From: Methylotenera_A sp031369365
Lineage (GTDB): Bacteria; Pseudomonadota; Gammaproteobacteria; Burkholderiales; Methylophilaceae
Direction of reading: 5' to 3'
Assembly (NCBI GenBank): GCA_031369365.1
Contig: JANMOP010000082.1
Coordinates: forward strand, 1-64,000
DNA: 64,000 nt
In this document: positions 53,397-61,763 of the stretch, in pieces
Layout: each line of letters starts with the position of its first letter
Numbering within the stretch: the stretch's first letter is position 1
Notes under the pieces: generated by a model
Told to the model about the DNA's origin: nothing
Databases searched by the model: none
Seen by the model: the letters and a program-made list of their open reading frames with translations, nothing else
Position numbers and translations under genes: made by a program

Positions 53397-54842
53397 TTTT
53401 AAGCTCCTAATAACATCAATAATTAATCGAATTTAATTTTTCGATTGAGCCATTGTATTGAATAATTGTGTCAAATGTAGAAGCCAATTTTGAATGATTT
53501 ATAGTCTAATCAGACTACATTTTATGAAAAAAACATTATATTGTTAAAAATGTAGTGATAAAATTTTGTCTCAATGTTCTATTAAACCATAAAAATTAGA
53601 TGTTAAATATTATGGCTTAACGCTGAGCATATGTCGCAGGGGTATCTGTGGGAATAATGCCTAGTGGGGAGCTTTTTGCAACTTCCCCTAATTGATTTAG
53701 CATGGGTCATAGTCATCTGCACGGCCACGTACAAATATATTTTGATATTATCCAGTGAAGGTGATTTCAGTAAGGTAGTTGTGATTCCTGCGTGATGCAA
53801 CCACGAGATGGCCAAGCACTCCTTCAGCCGCAGTCGGGAAGGGTGTAAACCGCTGATCTAAGCTCCCCACTTTTGCAGTTAACTCACAACGCCCGCACGG
53901 ATATTACATGCTTAATAGCTGCTTTAAAGTCTTGAGAAAAAGCTGCTAAATTGGCTATTAACTTGATTTTGAACTTACAATTAGGAATTAACTTTGTCCA
54001 GATAACATGATAGCTATACAGCTATCAATAACAAAAGGCAAACCCATATCCATCCTAGCCAGCCGCTGAGGCATTTTAAAAGTTGACTCACTAAAATTCT
54101 CTATGTCAGTATCCGCCAAGGAGGGTCGTTAGCGCCTATTTGCGTTTCAGCATCTGTCAGGCCAGTAAAGTTACTTGCATAACTTTAAACAAAACTTTTC
54201 ATTGGTTAAAAAATTCTACGTTGATAGTCTGCGCTAGATCTTGATCTGTTTAATAACCTGCGCTTTGCTAGTGCTTTTTTCAGCACCTCTCAACATCAGC
54301 ATAAGTTATAAATGACATGCAAATTCTAATGTCATCATCTGGACTAAGCCAACCATTTGTTGAATGTTTGCGTACACGGCTACCGTGCACCGCTTGTTTT
54401 TCAGAGCAGAACCTACAAAGGACATCTTGACCGTATGCCTGACAACCACAGGCAGCTGCACTGGGCTCAGGCTAAAGTATATGCATGGTTGATGTGTGGA
54501 ACGAGAGCTTAAAAATATCAAAGTGGCGTTGGTGTATTACAACGTCACATCGAAGGATCAAACATTATTGATTGAAGAATTTTCAGCGCTAGAGCTTTAA
54601 ATTGACTTTGAATCTCAATGTAAAAAACTAATTGTATAGGCTGAACAGCAGTTGGAACACAGGGCTTCGAGAAATATCGAACTAGTAAAACTAAATTTCC
54701 CACATAATGGACTTCCCCCATTTGGTAGACAGAACCTGGCCGACAACCCTTAAGATAAGCCACCGCAAAGAAGACGCTCATATATAAAACTAACATTAGT
54801 TAATTTACAGCAAGCGTCTATTTCGAGAAGCCAGACTATTTT
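53397..54842. other. 1.4-kb gene-free stretch, probably decayed sequence
   Basis: After the operator at 53502, no reading frame longer than about 83 codons is found and none has a ribosome binding site or recognisable motif. Frames break frequently on both strands. Some conserved-looking short peptide runs (53600-53900, minus strand) suggest remnants of a former gene, but I cannot assign them. It lies between the PEP-CTERM gene and the AAA+ ATPase gene and may mark the left side of the island. Confidence 0.5.
53502..53517. promoter_or_regulatory. Candidate operator, TAGTC-N6-GACTA palindrome (site 3)
   Basis: TAGTCTAATCAGACTA has six-base perfect arms and the same length and outer arms as the two sites near 6.6 kb. 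It lies 106-121 bases upstream of the minus-strand PEP-CTERM gene. Recurrence beside an unlinked gene of the same class, 47 kb away, is the main argument that it is functional. Confidence 0.65.
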
Positions 54843-56423
54843 CTAACCCCTAAACCCAATCTGAAGCCGTCCCTCAACTTTAGGCACCAATAACTTAGCC
54901 ATTAACTCGTCAGCTTGCAACGCCCGTGCAAATGCCTCACTCACCAATCGTGTGGTTTTTCTGAGATCAATATCCTGACGATCAGCCAACGCTTCACAGC
55001 TGGCTTTATCCAATCTAATGTTCAGACCTGTTTTGCGACGCAACATCGCCGCTTCATTTTGAATAATGCGCAGCCGTTGTGCTGGCTCTGGGCGTGGTAT
55101 ATCAAATACTTCTAAGCGAGATAATAAAGGCTCTGGCACACCCTCCAAGCTATTGGCTGTTAACACATAAATAATACGACTAGCATCAAATTGCATTTCA
55201 AAAAACTCATCCTTAAAACATTTCGCTGTTTGCGGTTCAAACAAATCCAGCAGTACTGGTAATACTGGATATTGCGAATCGCGTATTTTATCTACCTCAT
55301 CAATCACCACTACTGGCGTGGCAAACTGACCTTCAGCAAGCAAAGTGAATAACGCGCCTGGTCTAGCGCCAGTCCAGCTGTTATGTGAGCCTGTCAGTTG
55401 AAAGCCACCTTGGGCACCACCAGCACTGACCTTTTCCATGTTAACGCCTAAGGCCTGTGCAAGTTGCATGGCGAGATAGGTTTTACCAATACCAGGATCG
55501 CCAAGCAATAATAGCGGCGTCATGCGGAAGTCTGCGGGGTGCATGGCGCTGGCCAGCGCAAGATCCACTTGCAAACGCTCAATCGGCGCTGCGAGATTTT
55601 CAAATTGCAATTTTGTTTTATCCAACTGACGCCCAGCTTTCTTAGCGTCAGGCACGCGACGAAAGCCATCGTGCAGGCGAGCGTTTTCCAGCACGCCTTC
55701 GCCACCGCCTCGGCGTGTTTCTCCAATATTGCTTAAGGACTCAATGGCCTTGTCGATGGCTTCTGGCACAAACACCTGTATTGCGCGGGATGATTTTGGC
55801 TTTACTTTGACAGCGCTAGTGTTGATGGCTGATGACCAATGCGCATTGCAGCGTTTAACTAAGCGCGCAACGCGCTCTGAAGAAAGGGGCTTGAAGTTTT
55901 TGACGAATGTGCCAAACCACGAGTAAGCCGCTTTTTGTTGAAAAGAAGTCTTGGCATTGCGCAGGCTTTGCAGCATTTGTAATTCAGAATCCCAAGCAGG
56001 ATCTATCAGAAAATCCAACATCGCTTGTAGCGACTGAGTTTTTTCTGAATAGGAGATATACATTGCAGTTGCAATGAATAAGTTTTTAGAAAACGCTGCC
56101 GTGGCAGGATCTAGTTGATTGTTAGCCTGCTTTAAAATGCGTTCTGCTAACTTTATGGCATCGGCTAGGTCGTTATTGCTGCCGACACGAATGCCTAGTG
56201 CATTCGGGATACCTGTCGCACTGAAAGTAGCGGGGGTTGACTTAATTGATATGCGCGCAACGCTTTGCGCTTCAGCCTTAACTATTAGTGTAGCCGTTTC
56301 ATTGGCAATAGCGCGCTCAGCTTCTACGGCTTTAGCGACAGCATGCGGCAACCAGAGACGAGTGCCACTGTGCGCTATGGTGAAACCAGTAAGTGCTGGC
56401 ATGTTATTATTTCGAGTATCCAT
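54843..56423 (-). CDS. AAA+ ATPase with long uncharacterised N-terminal region
   Basis: 526 residues. The C-terminal 260 residues are an AAA+ domain: Walker A GDPGIGKT (308-315), Walker B VVVIDEVDK (about 368-376), sensor 1 in YVLTANSLEG and a candidate arginine finger in EPLLSRLEVFDIP; the layout is Lon-/MoxR-like. Residues 1-290 match nothing I recognise: helical, with a conserved-looking ALASAMHPADFRM just before the ATPase. No protease or DNA-binding motif is seen. It is downstream of the small RHH gene on the same strand, with an 78-base gap, and both lie inside the tRNA-Arg island. Remodelling of a protein complex is the general role; the target is unknown. Confidence 0.75.
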   Translation of the reverse strand: MDTRNNNMPALTGFTIAHSGTRLWLPHAVAKAVEAERAIANETATLIVKAEAQSVARISIKSTPATFSATGIPNALGIRVGSNNDLADAIKLAERILKQANNQLDPATAAFSKNLFIATAMYISYSEKTQSLQAMLDFLIDPAWDSELQMLQSLRNAKTSFQQKAAYSWFGTFVKNFKPLSSERVARLVKRCNAHWSSAINTSAVKVKPKSSRAIQVFVPEAIDKAIESLSNIGETRRGGGEGVLENARLHDGFRRVPDAKKAGRQLDKTKLQFENLAAPIERLQVDLALASAMHPADFRMTPLLLLGDPGIGKTYLAMQLAQALGVNMEKVSAGGAQGGFQLTGSHNSWTGARPGALFTLLAEGQFATPVVVIDEVDKIRDSQYPVLPVLLDLFEPQTAKCFKDEFFEMQFDASRIIYVLTANSLEGVPEPLLSRLEVFDIPRPEPAQRLRIIQNEAAMLRRKTGLNIRLDKASCEALADRQDIDLRKTTRLVSEAFARALQADELMAKLLVPKVEGRLQIGFRG

Positions 56424-56501
56424 GATAATTCTCCTGTTTAGAATTGTTGTGGCTAGGGCATGGATGGGGTTGCCGCCCCATTGATGCCCGCTTCTTATTG
56501 C

Positions 56502-56702
56502 TTAATCTGGCAACGCTGCAATCATTTTCCTCACTAACTCCGTAATGGAAGTTCTGTTTTTAACACAATACAGCTTTAATTTTAGGTGCTCCTCACTGGT
56601 GATTTGAGCATTAATGCGCGATAGCTCCACCTCCTTGGTCGCACCTATTTCTGCTTTGTTTGCGCTTACCTGCTGTGCAGGCGACGGCATTGATTTCGTC
56701 AT
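56502..56702 (-). CDS. Ribbon-helix-helix DNA-binding protein (ParG/CopG-like)
   Basis: 66 residues from the minus-strand ATG at 56702, which has GGAG seven bases upstream; a longer 72-residue frame is less likely. A flexible N-terminus (SMPSPAQQVSANKAEIGATKEVELS) leads to an RHH fold: RINAQITSEEHLKLKLYCVKNRTSITELVRKMIAAL, with the short strand INAQIT followed by two helices. Such proteins bind operators as dimers and occur as plasmid partition ParG proteins, antitoxins or repressors. No ParA or toxin lies next to it; the AAA+ gene downstream is the likely partner. Confidence 0.7.
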   Translation of the reverse strand: MTKSMPSPAQQVSANKAEIGATKEVELSRINAQITSEEHLKLKLYCVKNRTSITELVRKMIAALPD

Positions 56703-57418
56703 TTCACTTCTCCGATACACTTTCCATATTTTACTAAAGTGTATTAAACACCATCAGCTTAATGAAGTAAAGCACTTTTAATTAAATACTCAATTACTCA
56801 CAAAGAACAGCAACTTAAAAAAAGTTTTATGCGACATTTATGCAGAATTCACAAAGAATTACAGGCGGATTTATCAGATTATGATGAGAAGTTTGAGGCA
56901 CATTCGTCTCGAATTTACCTAAAATTTATGCAGAAAAAGTAGTGAATTAACCAAAAATTACCTGCAAATCTCACGGCTATTCATTAAATACACATGCGTA
57001 AGATGCAATATATTTGCCTTGTGGCTATGAAATAAGTGCGGGAGACTTGTTTTAAAATTACAGAAAATAGCAGATATACTTATAGATTATTTATGCGGAA
57101 ACTGCCAAAAATCCATCGCAAATCTATCGCATATTTACCACAAAATCTTTGTAATCAGTACGGACAGGATGCCGGATAGGTGCCTCTCGACACAATCCAG
57201 AGTTTCGACTACTAGGTTGCTTCGCACCCGTCGCAGTCAACTCAGGGCGATGCCCCGAGACCCTGATCTTCATAAGTACGTAATTTTCATTTTTTTAAAA
57301 AACACCTAACCCGCTTGAGTCTGGCTAAAACTGATGCTTTCACTTAAAAATCAAGTGCATCCATTAATTTTTTAGGGTATGTTATATACGTACCATTTTC
57401 GGAAATTCTGTTGAGAAT
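56703..57418. other. AT-rich intergenic region holding the left inverted repeat
   Basis: No gene is seen. The right part is the conserved left arm (57092-57263). The left part contains several short motifs of the form TTTATGC(A/G)GAA (near 56836, 56927 and 57090) and AATTTACC-like runs that look iteron-like. From about 56850 onward it also matches the inverted flank right of the HTH gene, more weakly. The last 155 bases are the presumed promoter of the gene at 57419. Confidence 0.5.
57092..57263 (+). repeat. Left arm of a long inverted repeat
   Basis: Pairs with 58619-58788 on the opposite strand. Two blocks are identical over 41 bases (57119-57159) and 37 bases (57227-57263); the 67 bases between are diverged but equal in length to within one base. 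The inner end is sharp at 57263 (CGAGACCC). Weaker similarity continues outward to about 56850. Confidence 0.9.
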
Positions 57419-58603
57419 ATGAAGTTCATTCCAAAAAGCAGAAACTGGTCAAGGCTAATAGAGTTTTGTTCTGGAATCAAAAAATTTTATTTAAGAGCAA
57501 ATAAGGAAACATTAGATGCGATAGATAGCTTTTGCAAAAACCTTTCAGATGATGACGTTGTTCTTGGAAATGCCAACTCAAGTGGCTACATATGGAAATC
57601 TAAGTCTATTTTTGATTGTTTTTGTATTTCGTTTAATCCAGCACTCAAAAGGTTATGCCCAGAAAACTCATTTCTAGAAATTATTTTTAACCAACATGGG
57701 ATTAGTTTCCCTTTATCTACAATTAATCTACAAAAAGAAAATTGCTTAGTAACTTCAGATAAATTCAGAAAAATTGCCCAATATATTAATGATCAGCCAC
57801 CAATGCACTATGAGGCTGAATTGGGAAGGATGACAGAAGTAAGCGAAACTATGATGCTTTTGTCAGACATCCTAGATTCGATACATAGAGAGCTTAAGAG
57901 CGAATATTTAGATTGGTGTAAGCTTTGCTTTAGACGATGTGATTTTGGAAATAATTTTTGTGATTTACACCACTCAACCAATACGTATTTGAAAAATGGT
58001 AAAAAAATACAAAATGAAAACCCAAGCTATCGGATAGCAAGAAAAATCTCAAAAAAAATACCAGAAGATATTAAGTCTAAATGGCGTGGGATTCGAGCCG
58101 CAAGAAAACTTATAGGTGATGATTTTTTAATATTTTCATCTAAAAACATTATAAAGGAAGACTTTTCATCAGAAAATAAAGCTATTTCCATAGATGACAT
58201 CGAAATAAAAAATTTGGTTTTTGATACCCAAAATACTCCTTGGACGAAAAGTCTATGTAAAAGATGGAATGACGAAACACGTAGCTCATTTCCCCGCATT
58301 TATAGCATGTCTAGTTGTTCCACATGCGACTTTAAAAGTTGGGATGAATATCGCAATGCTCTTATTAAGTTATTGCAAAATCAGCGTGAGACCACCTTTC
58401 ATCCATACTGGATTTTAATGATGTTAAATGAGGCCGAAAATTGGTTTGTTTGTGAAAACTCTCTTATTGATTTAAGAAGAAGCAACACAGAAAGTGAGAT
58501 TTTAGAACTAGTTGCTAATGGGCTAAATAACTTTGAGATTGCTAGGCAACTTGACATCAGCAGACAACATGTTGGCAATGTAAAAAAACTTAATGCTGTA
58601 TAA
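57419..58603 (+). CDS. Unknown protein with zinc-knuckle and HTH, framed by inverted repeats
   Basis: 394 residues, strongly AT-rich and lysine/asparagine-rich, unlike the neighbouring core genes, which suggests transfer. I do not recognise the family. Visible features are a cysteine/histidine cluster around residues 163-182 (WCKLCFRRCDFGNNFCDLHH), a second C-x2-C near 302-305 (SMSSCSTCDF), and a C-terminal LuxR/sigma-4-like helix-turn-helix (ESEILELVANGLNNFEIARQLDISRQHVGNVKKL). The gene starts 155 bases inside the left repeat arm and ends 15 bases before the right one, so it is probably part of a unit with them. It could be the recombinase or regulator of that unit; no DDE, tyrosine or serine recombinase site was seen. 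Confidence 0.75.
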   Translation: MKFIPKSRNWSRLIEFCSGIKKFYLRANKETLDAIDSFCKNLSDDDVVLGNANSSGYIWKSKSIFDCFCISFNPALKRLCPENSFLEIIFNQHGISFPLSTINLQKENCLVTSDKFRKIAQYINDQPPMHYEAELGRMTEVSETMMLLSDILDSIHRELKSEYLDWCKLCFRRCDFGNNFCDLHHSTNTYLKNGKKIQNENPSYRIARKISKKIPEDIKSKWRGIRAARKLIGDDFLIFSSKNIIKEDFSSENKAISIDDIEIKNLVFDTQNTPWTKSLCKRWNDETRSSFPRIYSMSSCSTCDFKSWDEYRNALIKLLQNQRETTFHPYWILMMLNEAENWFVCENSLIDLRRSNTESEILELVANGLNNFEIARQLDISRQHVGNVKKLNAV

Positions 58604-59006
58604 CTTCACACGGTTAAGGGGTCTCGGGGCATCGCCCTGAGTTGACTGCGACGGGCGCGAAACGACCTAGCTTTCGAAACACTGGATTGCTGCAGCGCAG
58701 TACATCCAGCATCCTGTCCGCACTGATTACAAAGATTTTGTGGTAAATATGCGATAGATTTGTGGTGTATTTTTAGTAAGTTCCGCATAGATAATATATT
58801 AATGTATCTGCAATTCTAGGTAAGTATCAGGTATGTTTTTTATATTAACTTCATGAGAACATGGCAAATATACTGCCATTCAGTGTGTTTATTTGATAAG
58901 AATACTAGGAGTTTTAAGTCAATTCAGGGCTAAATTACTACTTGTTCTTCATATGTTTTATGTAAATTTGTAGTGATTGTGCTTCAAATACCGCATAGTA
59001 ATTCTA
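58604..59006. other. Intergenic region holding the right inverted repeat
   Basis: No gene is supported; a 60-codon minus-strand frame at 58606-58788 merely reads through the repeat. The right arm (58619-58788) is followed by about 200 bases that match, inverted and with gaps, the region left of the left arm (from about 57009 down to about 56850). The region ends where the IS1595 element is inserted. Confidence 0.6.
58619..58788 (-). repeat. Right arm of a long inverted repeat
   Basis: Inverted partner of 57092-57263. The blocks 58722-58762 and 58619-58655 are the perfect 41- and 37-base matches. Within the inner block, GGTCTCGGGGC-ATC-GCCCTGAG is itself hairpin-forming and may also terminate transcription of the gene just upstream. 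Confidence 0.9.
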
Positions 59007-59721
59007 GGGGCTGTCCTAGATAACACATAAAATGTTATAAGGACGTCATGAGGAAGAGCAGATTAAATTCGGCCAAACAGGCGAAGTTAATAGAGCATTT
59101 TGTTGCTGGGACGACGGCAAGATGTGCAGCAGATTTGATCGGTGTTAACCGCAATACTGCGACCTATTATTTTCAACGATTACGTGAGATTATTGTTTAC
59201 GACATTGAGCAAGAGTCACATGAGTATTTTGCTGGTGAATTTGAAGTAGATGAAAGTTATTTTGGTGGCACGCGTAAAGGTAAGCGAGGTCGCGGATCAG
59301 CAGGTAAAGTGCCCGTATTTGGCCTATTGAAGCGCGGTGGCAAGGTTTACACCAAGATCATTGCAGATGCTAGCGGACAAACGTTAATGCCTATTATTGA
59401 GCGCAAAGTGATTCCTGATAGCATTGTGTATTCGGATTGTTGGCGTGGCTATAATGTATTGGATGTTTCTGACTTTAAGCACTGCCGTATTAATCATTCA
59501 AAGTTGTTTGTGGGTAAGCAGAATCACATCAACGGAATTGAGAATTTTTGGAACCAAGCCAAGCGGCATATGCGTAAATTTAATGGTGTGCCGAAAGCTA
59601 ATTTTGGGCTGTTTTTGAAGGAGTGCGAGTGGCGTTTTAACAACCCGACACCACAAGCACAGTTATTGCAATTAAAACAATGGGTTAAACAACATATGGG
59701 CTAGTTATCTAGGACAGCCCC
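59007..59721 (+). mobile_element. IS1595-family insertion sequence, intact, with 8-bp target duplication
   Basis: 715 bases bounded by perfect 18-base terminal inverted repeats, GGGGCTGTCCTAGATAAC (59007-59024) and its complement (59704-59721). The direct repeats TAATTCTA at 58999-59006 and 59722-59729 are an 8-bp target site duplication, the size expected for IS1595. One transposase gene fills it. Intact ends and duplication indicate a recent insertion. The short length resembles the IS1016 group. Confidence 0.95.
59048..59704 (+). CDS. IS1595-family transposase (ISXO2-like DDE domain)
   Basis: 218 residues, AAGGA before the ATG; the stop's last base is the first base of the right terminal repeat. 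A short N-terminal helix-turn-helix (AKLIEHFVAGTTARCAADLIGVNRNTATYYFQRLR) precedes the ISXO2-like catalytic domain with EVDESYFGG, VYSDCWRGYNVL and HINGIENFWNQAKRHMRKFNG carrying the D, D and E/N positions. It lacks the zinc-finger N-terminus of longer IS1595 transposases, as in the IS1016 group. No frameshift or stop is present, so it should be active. Confidence 0.93.
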   Translation: MRKSRLNSAKQAKLIEHFVAGTTARCAADLIGVNRNTATYYFQRLREIIVYDIEQESHEYFAGEFEVDESYFGGTRKGKRGRGSAGKVPVFGLLKRGGKVYTKIIADASGQTLMPIIERKVIPDSIVYSDCWRGYNVLDVSDFKHCRINHSKLFVGKQNHINGIENFWNQAKRHMRKFNGVPKANFGLFLKECEWRFNNPTPQAQLLQLKQWVKQHMG

Positions 59722-59729
59722 TAATTCTA

Positions 59730-60150
59730 TATACTTAAGACTAGACACATTCGTCAAAAACATAAAATCCCTTTCTACAGAACGCCTAGCGCGTTTAGCT
59801 AGACGCTACCACGCACCCTAGTCAAAGGGAATCAAAAGCAGTGCTGTGAAATTAAAACCAAAATAATCACGTCAAGTACAAGTGTTTGTGTCATAAGTAA
59901 TAGACAAGATTATTGAGCCTTAGGCGTTGCTAGGGATAAAATAAGCAGGTGGTGCCCAAGGCCACCTTCAATTGACAGGCCCGCATAACAACTGGAATGG
60001 CTCTAGATCAGGTGCTCTATGTAAAGTAATTTTCCGAAGTTATTGTCGTGAAAGTAAATAAGAAAATCACTAAATTGTATTCATATCAATTTCCAGGGGT
60101 ATGGATATGAGATTTAGAGTGATTTTGTCAAATTGGTGTTTTTCACGAAC
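59730..60150. other. Intergenic region between the IS and the integrase module
   Basis: No gene is seen. A long-range inverted pair TCCCTTT (59768) / AAAGGGA (59824) encloses a further partly palindromic segment (GCGTTTAGCTAGACGC). It may contain the promoter and regulatory sites of the excisionase/integrase genes, but no known motif could be assigned. Confidence 0.4.
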
Positions 60151-60483
60151 ATGAGTGGTAATGATAAGCGAGGCTATAACGCCCAAGAATCTATGGCATA
60201 TCTAGGTATCAAGCGTAAAGCCTTTGATATGCATTTTCGACCATTTTTAAGGCCATTATCTTTCGGAACTTCACTTTTGTTTGATAGGCTTGACCTAGAT
60301 CGAATTTGGGAACAATATAAGCGCGGGAATGAGCGGCTCATTCAGAAAGGAGAAATACAATGGGCCGAAAACAAAGTGGCATCTACCAAGACGACAAAAA
60401 TAGATGGTGTGTCGATAAAGTCTATAGTGGCAAACGACTTCGAGAGCGCTTTAAAACTTTTGAAGAAGCAGAAAACTGGTTAA
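60151..60483 (+). CDS. Excisionase/AlpA-like small DNA-binding protein
   Basis: 110 residues from ATG 60151; a GTG at 60133 would add six residues. The first 65 residues (NAQESMAYLGIKRKAFDMHFRPFLRPLSFGTSLLFDRLDLDRIWEQY) resemble a MerR/AlpA-like winged helix as in phage excisionases: a helix, a recognition helix and a hydrophobic beta wing. The last 41 residues overlap the integrase gene by 124 bases in another frame. The pair is a usual xis-int arrangement of integrative elements. The overlap is longer than normal. Confidence 0.6.
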   Translation: MSGNDKRGYNAQESMAYLGIKRKAFDMHFRPFLRPLSFGTSLLFDRLDLDRIWEQYKRGNERLIQKGEIQWAENKVASTKTTKIDGVSIKSIVANDFESALKLLKKQKTG

Positions 60484-61505
60484 TTTATCAACTTGATATA
60501 TTAAGACAAATTACCCTTTTTGGCGCTAGGCGCGAGCGAACTTTTAATCAAGCATCAGCTAAATATTTATTGGATCATCAAACTAAAATATCCCTTGAAA
60601 CGGATATTTACATGTTGGAGTCCATTATGCCGTTCATCGGTAATTTAACGCTTGATAAAATCCATGATGCAACATTGTCACCGTATGTTTCGAAAAGATT
60701 AGCTGATGGTCGTTCGCATAAGACCATCAATTTGGCACTGGCAATTGTTAGACGCATTCTAAATTTAGCAGCTAGAAGTTGGCGCGATGAGGAAAGCGGT
60801 AAGACATGGCTTGAAACGCCACCATTGATAAAGTTATTGCCTTTGGTGGGATTTCAGCGAGAGCCACGGCCAATTGCATGGTATGAGCAACAAAAACTTT
60901 TTGAAACATTGCCTAAACACTTGTTGAATATGGCTTTGTTTGACTTAAACACAGGTGCGCGGGATGAAGTTGTGTGTGGGTTGAAGTGGGACTGGGAAAT
61001 TGAAATACCTGAATTAGTAACTTCAGTATTCTTAATTCCTAAAGAAAGTGTAAAAGGCAGGAAACGTGACCGCATTCTAGTATGCAATAAAGTGGCTAAG
61101 CAAGTAATCGATGCTCAACGTGGTTTGCATGATGAGTATGTTTTTACTTACCAAAATCACCGAATCGAAACTATGAATAACTCGGCATGGCAACGCGCAA
61201 GAAGGCTCGCAGGTTTGGGTGATCTTCATGTGCATGATTTACGCCATACCGTAGGCATGCGATTGCGAGAAGCAGAAGTACGCGAAGAAACGATTGCAGA
61301 CATACTTTGGCATAATCGCCCAAGCATGACTGCGCACTACTCTGTAGCTCAAGTAGCCGAGCTATATGAGGCTCTTAATAGAATTTCTAATGAGAGCAAT
61401 CGGGTGAATCGTAGTTTGGTGATGATTGCAAGGGAAGCTAGGCAAGTTAAAGTCCCCCAAAAGTCCCCAGACAATAAAAAAGGGTTAGAAGCAATTTGCA
61501 TCTAA
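60360..61505 (+). CDS. Tyrosine-type site-specific integrase
   Basis: 381 residues; AAAGGAG precedes the ATG by seven bases, so the start inside the upstream gene is solid. The catalytic residues are all present: Arg201 (TGARDEV), His292 and Arg295 in HDLRHT, His/Trp in DILWHNRP and the nucleophile Tyr327 in MTAHYSVAQ. A SAM-like core-binding domain lies at about residues 70-160. The gene ends 24 bases from the 3' end of tRNA-Arg on the other strand, the classic position of an integrase that uses a tRNA gene as its attachment site. It is likely responsible for the island to its left. Its 3' end forms a terminator hairpin. Confidence 0.93.
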   Translation: MGRKQSGIYQDDKNRWCVDKVYSGKRLRERFKTFEEAENWLIYQLDILRQITLFGARRERTFNQASAKYLLDHQTKISLETDIYMLESIMPFIGNLTLDKIHDATLSPYVSKRLADGRSHKTINLALAIVRRILNLAARSWRDEESGKTWLETPPLIKLLPLVGFQREPRPIAWYEQQKLFETLPKHLLNMALFDLNTGARDEVVCGLKWDWEIEIPELVTSVFLIPKESVKGRKRDRILVCNKVAKQVIDAQRGLHDEYVFTYQNHRIETMNNSAWQRARRLAGLGDLHVHDLRHTVGMRLREAEVREETIADILWHNRPSMTAHYSVAQVAELYEALNRISNESNRVNRSLVMIAREARQVKVPQKSPDNKKGLEAICI

Positions 61506-61511
61506 CCCTTT
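61479..61511. terminator. Terminator overlapping the integrase 3' end
   Basis: AAAGGGTTAGA (61479-61489) and TCTAACCCTTT (61501-61511) form an 11-base perfect stem around an 11-base loop, with T's at the right end and A's at the left. It can end both the integrase transcript and tRNA-Arg transcription from the other strand. Confidence 0.8.
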
Positions 61512-61528
61512 GATATTACTGCTAATTA

Positions 61529-61605
61529 TGGTGCGCCCAAAGAGATTCGAACTCCTGACCCCTTGGTTCGTAGCCAAGTACTCTATCCAGCTGAGCTATG
61601 GGCGC
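61529..61605 (-). tRNA. tRNA-Arg (anticodon ACG)
   Basis: A 77-base cloverleaf on the minus strand with acceptor GCGCCCA pairing TGGGCGC, D-loop AGCTCAGCTGGATAGAG, anticodon stem-loop CTTGG-CTACGAA-CCAAG with anticodon ACG, T-loop GTTCGAATC and encoded CCA. It is the likely attachment site of the adjacent integrase; the gene itself is intact. Confidence 0.95.
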
Positions 61606-61663
61606 ATACGCAGATTATACGCGATACTGCATGTTTCTAAAAGCCAAACCTAGTACTACAATA

Positions 61664-61757
61664 TGGCGGAGAACGAGGGATTCGAACCCTCGATACAGGG
61701 TTAAGCCCGTATGCTTCCTTAGCAGGGAAGTGCCTTCGACCACTCGGCCAGCTCTCC
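61664..61757 (-). tRNA. tRNA-Ser (anticodon GCT)
   Basis: A 94-base class II tRNA on the minus strand starting GGAGAGCTGGCCGAGTGG, with anticodon loop CTGCTAA (anticodon GCT), a long variable arm (ACGGGCTTAAGCCCTGT region), T-loop GGTTCGAATCC and encoded CCA. It lies 59 bases from tRNA-Arg and is probably co-transcribed with it. Confidence 0.95.
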
Positions 61758-61763
61758 GTTTTT

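Noticed and set aside
53603..54796. Three minus-strand frames of 70-83 codons
   Set aside because: None has a ribosome binding site, a recognised domain or a consistent neighbour; they lie in decayed sequence.
58606..58788. 60-codon minus-strand frame with similarity to a plus-strand frame in the other repeat arm
   Set aside because: The shared peptide follows from the DNA repeat itself; the left copy is stopped early and neither has a ribosome binding site.
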